From NCBI GenBank assembly GCA_009746045.1, contig RPFO01000256.1, positions 2,399,829 through 2,430,563 of the forward strand: DNA of 30,735 bases, written 5' to 3'. Position numbers and translations under genes: made by a program. Source of the DNA: Mesostigma viride (lineage: Eukaryota; Streptophyta; Mesostigmatophyceae; Mesostigmatales; Mesostigmataceae). How positions within the stretch are numbered: position 1 is the stretch's first letter; each line of letters opens with the position of its first letter. Shown one piece after another: positions 25,101 through 30,735 of the stretch. The notes under the pieces were generated by a model. That model was not told where the DNA came from. It made no database searches and saw only the letters and a program-made list of their open reading frames with translations.

Positions 25101-26151
25101 TCTGCAGTGGAACCACCGTAAGATCCACTTCCCCTCCTGTCACCGCCCTCTTGCTGCTCGAACGGACTTCCCTGTAAAAATAGCAAACGCGATTGTCCAT
25201 TCACAAGAAAAAAATTACTACAAAAATAAACAAGGATATACGCACGCAAACCTTTTCAATACAAGTAAACCGGAGAGGAATCTGACGCACTCATGTACCT
25301 GGGTGCTTCCCGCCATTGAGCGGGCTTCTCTTGCACCAACATCCTCTTGCCGGCCCTGCGAACATTTCAACGGAAAGTAAAAATCCGCTTAGTTGTCGGA
25401 AATGACATGTCTGGCGAATATTGCAAAAAAATGCGTATTGTATTTCACGACATCAATTTAATGGGCGGAGACTTACGAAGATCGGCCCGCCACCTTCCAA
25501 ATTGCCCAGCGTCATATCGAAAACATCGAGGACTTCCCCTCCATCGACCCCCTTCCCCCTTCCCCTCTGCCGCGGCGGGGGCATATCGCCCGTCGCGACC
25601 GGCTTGGAAGTCGCGGGGGGATCCCTTGCGGTTGAGGGCACTGCGGCCGACTCGTGCACACTCTCCCCCCTCTTTTGGGCTACTGCGGCAGGCGCGGCAT
25701 GGGAGGGCGCGGCGGCTACTGTCTCTGGCGCATTCTGAGCCAACCGACGCAACCTTAGCTCCTGCTGGAGCAGGGTTTCGAAACGAGGCATGAATGTGCG
25801 CTTGGAGGTATAAGGCACCTTGGCGACTTCAGGTTTGTCATTAAGGATGTCTTGGTACAGCGCGAATTGCTGTTCACGAGTGCCATTCGCGAGTCGCTCA
25901 AACCGCTCAATCTGAATCCGCTTAACCGGATCGTCCACCATCTCAAGACCACCGTGGTACTCATCCTTCCCAGTGACCGCGGCAAAGCTGACACCAGATT
26001 CCACCATTGGGGGCGGCGTGCCCTCCCTTGCACGCTTGTGAGGAGGCTGTTGTGGGGAGGCGCCTTGGGCCTGAACTGGTTGCCCTTCTGACCCTTCCCC
26101 CCTAGGGGGAGAGTCGCCGACCACCTGCGATGTAGGGCCGCCCTTTTCCAT
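19127..26151 (-). CDS. Large multi-exon gene of unknown function (about 1,800 codons)
   Basis: Eight exons read on the minus strand: 26151-25477, 25355-25299, 25171-25091, 24966-24460, 24017-22831, 22641-20786, 20296-19965 and 19821-19127. All introns are GT-AG and the phases agree throughout (0,0,0,0,0,2,1). The only break is one missing base in a run of seven C (plus strand) at 23388-23394; restoring it gives a whole number of codons, about 1,796 aa. The N-terminus is Pro/Gln/Ala-rich and probably disordered. Exon 24017-22831 holds FLVLDGNHFTTLIKSVKFEL. Exon 22641-20786 is mainly helical and ends in a ~60-residue Asp/Glu tract (residues about 1340-1400). The C-terminus (WVDDVCINWEHKYPKKEDF) looks folded. 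No known domain, membrane segment or signal peptide recognised. Met at 26151 directly follows TTGCAG, so it may be an internal exon start; the exon at 26419-27108 fits in phase. Confidence 0.65.
20430..20790 (-). repeat. 72-bp tandem array inside an intron of the large gene
   Basis: Five copies spaced exactly 72 bp, with ACGCCCGCCGGCG at 20436, 20508, 20580, 20652 and 20724. The first intron bases (GTAAGCGCCAGCGTGCTGG) align with the unit (GGATCGCCAGC), so the repeat grew from the donor site. Each unit carries one dyad motif, inverted relative to those in the other introns. Because 72 is a multiple of 3 both strands show long ORFs here; these are artefacts. Confidence 0.9.
20980..21115 (-). 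repeat. Trinucleotide (GAG/GAC) tract coding for Asp/Glu
   Basis: Plus-strand CTC/GTC CTC repeats lie inside exon 22641-20786 and encode the acidic tract. The pattern is coding simple sequence and is likely to vary in length. The plus-strand Leu/Val ORF across it is a shadow. Confidence 0.9.
22642..22830 (-). repeat. Intron with two dyad-motif copies
   Basis: Motif at 22802-22823, only about 7 nt inside the donor AAG|GTAAGCC, and again at 22733-22754. Both read ACC-GCC-GGCGTTTC in the sense of the gene. The intron is 189 nt. Confidence 0.8.
24020..24480 (-). repeat. Three ~150-bp tandem copies of a donor-containing segment
   Basis: Copies at about 24033-24182, 24185-24328 and 24329-24478 share AAATCAGGAAAG, a dyad motif (24080, 24232, 24383), GCCCCCCTCACAACAGAGGT and a donor region. 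On the minus strand the real donor is GGGGAATGAG|GTAAGT (24460). The copy at about 24160 keeps an intact GGGAACGAG|GTAAGT; the middle copy has lost it (GAGCCAAGT). Exon sequence was duplicated with the intron. Confidence 0.9.
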
Positions 26152-26373
26152 CTGCAACACAAAACAAAAAAATTGGAAAAAACATACGAGTCAGCAGGAA
26201 GATGCGCCCCACGTCGCAACTCAATACAAAAAATGCATCATTATGTCAAGGTACAAACAACGTTATAATTCAGAATGAACAGAGATTCATAACAAGAGAA
26301 CGACGCACTAAAAGATGCGACCGCCGTCGCAACTTTCGTCAATTCACTCTCTATACAAACAACTCTATGTCCC

Positions 26374-27108
26374 TCATAAAGAATCAATTGGCAAGGAAAT
26401 GCAAAAAAATTCCGTTACCACCTCCGTCGACCCATAAGTGGTTCGCGAATGGGAAATCGCTGCTGATTTTCGGTCGAGCCCTTCACGGTATTTTCGAAAT
26501 CTCGAGGCAAGGTTGCGCGGAAGAGGGCCCCCCTCAATCATGCGTGCGATCGGACTGGCCATGGAAACGGATACCTGGTTCCTGGACTGCCTTGCACGGT
26601 CAACCATCTTGAAACTTCCCCGGAGAAGGAAATCAGACGTCAGACGGTTGAATATGCGAACGTCAAGATTTGACCAACCCATCATCCATTCCACCACCTT
26701 CTCCGCGGCATCATGGAAGACCTGCCTCTCATCCGCCACTCCTCGAGACCCAAACACACAATCGGCCGTGTTATCGTCGTGCCTCTTAAGGCGAATGTTC
26801 ACGTCCTCTTTGTCATCATCCATTTCCGACAGCCGAATTACAGCCCTTTTGGCTCCGTCCACTCCATCCTCAAGAAGGACGTCCATCTGCGCCCCTCCCA
26901 CACAATTGTTGTCAACGTATTGTTGCAAATGACGGGAAATCATGTCCTTTCCAAAAGCTACGATGTGTTCCCCACACAGACCCATGTCGGTAATTGACAG
27001 CTTTTTACATTTCCTATCCCGGCACTTCTTTTCGGGATCCTTCTCAAAAATCCGGAAAACAGCGTCCTGATATGGACGTCCCCTTATGTCGACCGTCAGA
27101 CTGGACAT
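26374..27108 (-). CDS. Zinc-finger protein or 5' exon of the large gene
   Basis: ATG at 27108. The frame encodes KKCRDRKCKKLSITDMGLCG and EH, a C-x4-C-x10-C-x2-H cluster identical in spacing to the protein at 27389-28255, followed by acidic and helical sequence (KVVEWMMGWSNLDVRIFNRL). As a free ORF it ends at 26374 after 244 codons. A donor GAGGTG|GTAACG at 26419/26418 would instead splice in phase to 26151, giving a 230-codon first exon of the large gene and making the last ~14 residues intronic. The 267-nt intron so defined contains two copies of the dyad motif, as other introns of that gene do, which favours splicing. Function unknown; zinc binding is inferred. Confidence 0.6.
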   Translation of the reverse strand: MSSLTVDIRGRPYQDAVFRIFEKDPEKKCRDRKCKKLSITDMGLCGEHIVAFGKDMISRHLQQYVDNNCVGGAQMDVLLEDGVDGAKRAVIRLSEMDDDKEDVNIRLKRHDDNTADCVFGSRGVADERQVFHDAAEKVVEWMMGWSNLDVRIFNRLTSDFLLRGSFKMVDRARQSRNQVSVSMASPIARMIEGGPLPRNLASRFRKYREGLDRKSAAISHSRTTYGSTEVVTEFFCISLPIDSL

Positions 27109-27132
27109 CTGCGAAACCAGAACATACCGGCC
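27109..27132 (-). promoter_or_regulatory. Leader GGCCGGTATGTT ... CGCAG before ATG 27108
   Basis: On the minus strand GGCCGGTATGTT (27132-27121) is followed after a few nucleotides by TTTCGCAG directly abutting ATGTCC. The same arrangement precedes ATG 28255 (28284-28273). AT-rich DNA with TATAAA lies just upstream. It could be a start region or a very short (19 and 24 nt) GT-AG intron. Confidence 0.4.
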
Positions 27133-27388
27133 GCGAGTAGTTTATATTATTAAAAAAAACTGGCATTTATTAAGTCATCTTCATCTATTTATGCGAGCTA
27201 AAATTTGAAGAAAATGCAACAAAGAAACGCCCTGGGGCGCAACTTCCTCAACAACCACTTTCTACGTACAAACGAATGGCAATCACATCGACTACGATTG
27301 TCACTACATACGAATGTCCAGACAATATAATGTGTATGTAGAGGGGGGGCATTCAAGACCAGAGAAACGCCGGCGGGCGCAACTCATA

Positions 27389-28255
27389 TCAATATAGACT
27401 GTCCCGCGACTCGTTCCACTCTCTGCAGGTTTTGCAACAACCGATCGAGCGAACTCTCGGAACCTCTTTCGCCGCCATTTCATCGACACGAGCGAACATC
27501 TCTTCTTTGGCGGCCACCAACTTTGCCTCCTTGTTGCCGGTGTCAGGATAGATTTCGGACCTCCTCGTCTTCATCGGGGCCACTCTCTCCAAATACTCTG
27601 CACACAGAGAATCCTGCTCCTCCTCCACAATCGCCTTCACGCCGGATACAATCGCTTTGGCTTTTGTTTCCACGCGAAAATCGAACTCTCGTTGAGTTAT
27701 CAGCGGAATGTCGGCGAGTGCAAAACACATACGCCGATAAAGTTCGCTTACATCCGTGTCACGCGAGTCGGCAAAAGGTGTCGTCATCAAAAAGCATCTC
27801 AAGCTACTCCAACCATTTTCTTGGGCGCCGGCAACGTAGCCTCCCTTTGCCAAGTCCGCACCTGTCGCGGAGTCTTTGACTATCCAATCTTCAAGGAAGT
27901 ACTCGTCTCCCCTGGTGAAATCAAAATTTACACCCACGACCTCTCCGACAGTCATGTCCAGGCGAAGTCGCAGGGCCCCCCCCGCCAATCCAGGTCCGAG
28001 GGCGCCCGCCATTCCAAGTCCGCGACTGAGGGCATTTTCGATGTGACGAGAATGTTCTTCGTGCTTTCGGCAATACAAGTCAAATCCGAGAGCGGTTTTC
28101 TTGCAAGTGGACACATCACACTTGCGCGGCGCCCCTATTGAGCGAGCAACACTCTGAATGACAGTGGCAACCGCTTGGTGTTGTTGAAGTCGTTGCCAAT
28201 CCTCCATCAGGAGGTGACTAGACGAATCGGACGAATCTTCCGTCGAACCGGACAT
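27389..28255 (-). CDS. Zinc-finger protein, paralogue of the 27108 protein
   Basis: 288 aa from ATG 28255, chosen because CGCAG directly precedes it and the only in-frame upstream start is a TTG. Order: Ser/Asp-rich N-terminus, helix with WQRLQQHQAVATVIQSVARS, then CDVSTCKKTALGFDLYCRKH (C-x4-C-x10-C-x2-H, spacing identical to the neighbour), a beta-rich middle (FDFTRGDEYFLEDWIVKDSA), helices, and a C-terminal CCKTCREW pair. The stop is followed within about 4 nt by a dyad-motif copy. No donor site was found near the stop, so it is probably a separate gene. A nucleic-acid or protein-binding role is only inferred. Confidence 0.7.
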   Translation of the reverse strand: MSGSTEDSSDSSSHLLMEDWQRLQQHQAVATVIQSVARSIGAPRKCDVSTCKKTALGFDLYCRKHEEHSRHIENALSRGLGMAGALGPGLAGGALRLRLDMTVGEVVGVNFDFTRGDEYFLEDWIVKDSATGADLAKGGYVAGAQENGWSSLRCFLMTTPFADSRDTDVSELYRRMCFALADIPLITQREFDFRVETKAKAIVSGVKAIVEEEQDSLCAEYLERVAPMKTRRSEIYPDTGNKEAKLVAAKEEMFARVDEMAAKEVPRVRSIGCCKTCREWNESRDSLY

Positions 28256-28284
28256 CTGCGACAAGTTACGATAACATACCGGCC
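28256..28284 (-). promoter_or_regulatory. Leader GGCCGGTATGTT ... CGCAG before ATG 28255
   Basis: Second copy of the leader, with 17 nt between GGCCGGTATGTT and the ATG and the same CGCAG|ATGTCC ending. Its conservation upstream of two paralogous genes may reflect common descent as well as function. Confidence 0.4.
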
Positions 28285-28419
28285 CCGGAAAATAAAATTC
28301 AAAAAACGTTTTGAAATTTTTTTATTGTACTTGTTTATTAATACGAAGGTTTAAATTTGGCGCAAAGAAACGCCCCAAGGCGCAACTTGTCGAACAGCAA
28401 TATGGCGATAAAACATTAT

Positions 28420-28620
28420 CTATTCAATGTGCGATTGATGTGCTGAAACCTTCCAGACTTTGACACTGTCCGGTATCACCGGACTCGGACGAGGAGTCGA
28501 GTCGGAAGCGAGCCAGTAATCCTCGACTATTTTTTTGATGTACAATGGAAGACTCCTTCCATTATGTCGAAGTGTGTCGGTCCTTTGCCTTTTGGCCAAA
28601 CTCTCCTTAACCTCCACCAT
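28420..28620 (-). CDS. Small basic protein, unknown
   Basis: 66 aa from ATG 28620 (MVEVKESLAKRQRTDTLRHN...). A longer reading from an in-frame ATG at 28665 gives 81 aa, but that part crosses TACGCGCAG|GAAATG, an acceptor-like site matching those before the neighbouring genes. A KRQR stretch could be a nuclear signal. No domain recognised. A weak donor near the end (GGAAG|GTTTCA) is conceivable but not supported. Confidence 0.5.
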   Translation of the reverse strand: MVEVKESLAKRQRTDTLRHNGRSLPLYIKKIVEDYWLASDSTPRPSPVIPDSVKVWKVSAHQSHIE

Positions 28621-28721
28621 TTCCTGCGCGTAGGAGGAAAATGATACGTTATAAACATTAAACATTAAACATTAAATATAACATCATATAAACAAGTTAT
28701 TACTCTACATTTCAAGTTTTT

Positions 28722-29477
28722 CTAAGAGGCAGAGCCGTCGTGGAAGTTGAAGGAGAAGTCGACATCAGACCCCATAGTTTTATCCAGTATCGTCGTCACG
28801 TTAACCCCCCACTTCACCCCTGCCAGCACCTCCCTCGCTTGCCTCAGACGTTCGCATCTATCCTTATGCCTACTCCAGTCCGCACGCTGGCACTCCTCAC
28901 TGCAATATCTGGCATCCCTACATCCTCTACACCACTTGATATGAGGTCCTGTTTCGCACCCACACCCCTCCTTGGAGCACTTTCGCGTACTACGCATGCG
29001 ATCCCCATCCCTCACGATCGGGTCAGAGAGCAAGAAAAAGTTCATGTTGAGGGGTACTGCCCCTACACATGCATCAGCCCTCACGCGCAGAGAATGCGTA
29101 ACATTCGGGTAAAATGCGCGCCCGTAGGTGCACCCAAGCTGAGCCCCTTCCTCTTCCCCCAACTCTATCTTTGGCCCCTTTGTAATGAACGACACCAAAA
29201 GGCGGAACTCCGTCCTTGGGTCTATGGGCACTCTTAGATCCATCTGTGGTCTGAAAAAACCCTCTTGAATACAGAAGTTCATATCAGCTAGCTGGGCGTA
29301 CATAATTCTCTCCATTTGGCTGAACGAATCAAACGCCAATAAAACGGCCAAGTGGCGGCCTGTCCTCTCCTGCGCGACTCGAACTTCCTCGAATATGACA
29401 CGCGACAGAAAGCGAACTTGTTTGAAAACGTTTTGAAGGACGCTTCCGTAGACTTCATTCACGATCTCGGACTCCAT
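28722..29477 (-). CDS. MYND zinc-finger protein
   Basis: 251 aa from ATG 29477; the longer frame upstream starts only at a TTG. The N-terminal ~180 residues are a mixed alpha/beta region with no family I know (FLSRVIFEEVRVAQERTGRH; QMDLRVPIDPRTEFRLLVSF). A MYND finger follows at residues about 185-225: C-x4-C-x-C, then WCRGCRDARYCSEECQRADW and SRHKDRC. MYND domains bind proline-rich peptides and occur in SET, RACK7/ZMYND and many algal and protist proteins. No SET motifs are seen. The stop at 28722 lies 100 nt from the next gene's ATG; the spacer is AT-rich. Confidence 0.85.
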   Translation of the reverse strand: MESEIVNEVYGSVLQNVFKQVRFLSRVIFEEVRVAQERTGRHLAVLLAFDSFSQMERIMYAQLADMNFCIQEGFFRPQMDLRVPIDPRTEFRLLVSFITKGPKIELGEEEGAQLGCTYGRAFYPNVTHSLRVRADACVGAVPLNMNFFLLSDPIVRDGDRMRSTRKCSKEGCGCETGPHIKWCRGCRDARYCSEECQRADWSRHKDRCERLRQAREVLAGVKWGVNVTTILDKTMGSDVDFSFNFHDGSAS

Positions 29478-29545
29478 CTTTTTCAGGGAAAAAACGAACA
29501 AAAAAATTCATAAACATTAATTTATTATTTTATAATAACAAGTTA

Positions 29546-29785
29546 CTATTCCTCGGAATAGTTTTTTTTTATCCATTCCACAAACGCGTTTGTCACAAAC
29601 ACCTTCCATGCTTTCTCAAGAACTTGTCCCCCTGATGTTTTTGAGTATTCAAACTCGTCATCCGAAGAAACCAACTCCGGCACATCCTCCGAGAGGGTCT
29701 CTAAATTGTCATCGGCTTTCCTTTTGCGCTTGTGGTTTCCGAAGCATTTTTTTTGTTCTTCTTCTGACATTTGTTCTGCAACCAT
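29546..29785 (-). CDS. Small charged protein, unknown
   Basis: 79 aa, MVAEQMSEEEQKKCFGNHKR then KRKADDNLETLSEDV, ending VTNAFVEWIKKNYSEE. HKRKRK is a possible nuclear signal next to an acidic stretch, with an aromatic C-terminal helix. GGTTGCAG just before a second ATG (AACAAATG, 29770) might be an acceptor, making the protein 74 aa. It is the first gene of the minus-strand block; AATAAA follows the stop by about 20 nt. Confidence 0.55.
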   Translation of the reverse strand: MVAEQMSEEEQKKCFGNHKRKRKADDNLETLSEDVPELVSSDDEFEYSKTSGGQVLEKAWKVFVTNAFVEWIKKNYSEE

Positions 29786-29844
29786 GGAGTCATTTCGAGG
29801 GGGGTGTGGTTTAACGGGTGCAGATTTAAAGTAATTTGTTTTAG

Positions 29845-30305
29845 GTGAACGATGGTAAAAACTTCATTAGATATTTTAAACGAACGAGAAGCAACAGAAA
29901 CGACGGCGGGCGTAACTATCATGGGAAACTTTGATATCACAAGATCACAATGGACACGAACGCGCTGCAACTTTCACGACATATTCTTCGACATCGAAAA
30001 TAAAAAAGAAACGACGGCGGGCGTAACTATCATGAAACATTGATCTTACAAGAAGCTGACGGGGATGCAACTTTCACGACAAACACTTCGACATCGAAGA
30101 TGCAAAAGAAACGACGGCGGGCGTAACTATCATGGAAAGATTGAGCTTACAAGATGACAAGTTAACTGACGGGGGTGCATCTTTCCCGAGATATATTTCG
30201 ACATCGAAAAGGCAAAAGAAACGACGGCGGGCGTAACTAGCACAACCAATGTTGGTCATGTGCTCTTCCAGTAAGACAAGAAACGACGGCGGGCGTAACT
30301 ATCAC
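29845..30305. repeat. Right-end array: five ~105-bp units with the dyad motif
   Basis: GAAACGACGGCGGGCGTAAC occurs at 29897, 30008, 30108, 30218 and 30280 (spacing 111, 100, 110 and 62). Between copies, TGCAACTTTCACGACA, CTTCGACATCGAA and ATGCAAAAGAAACG also recur. It lies upstream of the first gene of the minus-strand block. It is polarised oppositely to the 72-bp array at 20.4-20.8 kb. Confidence 0.9.
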
Positions 30306-30349
30306 ACGGTCCAGGAAGAGTGACGTTGGCAGAATTATGGTGTTTGTAA

Positions 30350-30735
<386 letters not shown>

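Larger units (their letters stand above)
25016..28388 (-). repeat. Dispersed dyad-motif copies in introns and spacers
   Basis: Copies on the plus strand at 25016-25036, 26201-26221 (diverged), 26314-26335, 27224-27245, 27364-27385 and 28367-28388. All have the same polarity. The centres differ (GGCC, CCAC, CGCC, CTGG, GGCG, CCAA) while the flanking arms are conserved. Confidence 0.8.

Noticed and set aside
28256-29501. Upstream extensions starting at TTG (28264 and 29501)
   Set aside because: Non-ATG starts are not expected here; ATGs at 28255 and 29477 follow directly.
29845-30305. CRISPR-like regular repeats
   Set aside because: Eukaryotic context, spacers are themselves repeated, spacing is uneven and no cas genes are present.

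Overview
The window looks like nuclear DNA of a GC-rich, intron-rich unicellular eukaryote, most likely a green alga. Evidence: a conserved eukaryotic secretory-pathway gene with GT-AG introns, CA/TG- and hexanucleotide-rich non-coding DNA, LINE fragments, and transposase-like fragments with PHD or cysteine-rich modules. The species cannot be fixed from the sequence alone. No tRNA, rRNA gene or CRISPR array was seen.

Layout. (1) 1-4.4 kb: the 3' part of a SEC12/PREB-like gene on the + strand. Its four exons join in phase into the end of a WD40 propeller followed by a C-terminal membrane anchor. Its introns are swollen by tandem repeats. (2) 4.4-9.3 kb: non-coding DNA with four LINE fragments in conflicting orientation. 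(3) 9.4-12 kb: long hexanucleotide arrays, C-rich on the + strand in the 9.5-11.3 kb part. (4) 12.57-13.17 kb: a foldback element with ~290-bp arms. (5) 13.2-15.9 kb: broken + strand ORFs, probably an old transposon gene, ending in an acidic tract. (6) 16.3-17.0 kb: a ~173-bp satellite. (7) 17.5-18.6 kb: a transposase-like fragment plus a PHD finger on the - strand. (8) 19.1-29.8 kb: a compact block with every gene on the - strand. It holds one large multi-exon gene of about 1,800 codons (2,026 if the upstream zinc-finger exon belongs to it), a second gene with the same finger, a MYND-finger gene and two small genes. (9) 29.85-30.3 kb: tandem repeats upstream of that block. (10) A GA/GGGA microsatellite up to the window end.

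The most unusual signal is a 22-nt near-palindromic motif: conserved arms around a variable 4-nt centre, with some paired compensatory changes. I count about 21 copies, all between 20.4 and 30.3 kb. They lie in five of the eight introns modelled for the large gene and in the spacers of the block. It also forms five 72-bp repeats near the left end (inverted relative to the rest) and five ~105-bp repeats at the right end. It defines the block as one unit: a candidate undescribed mobile or virus-derived element, or a gene cluster under shared regulation. A second recurring theme, in both unrelated intron-bearing genes, is introns growing by tandem duplication that includes the 5' splice site.
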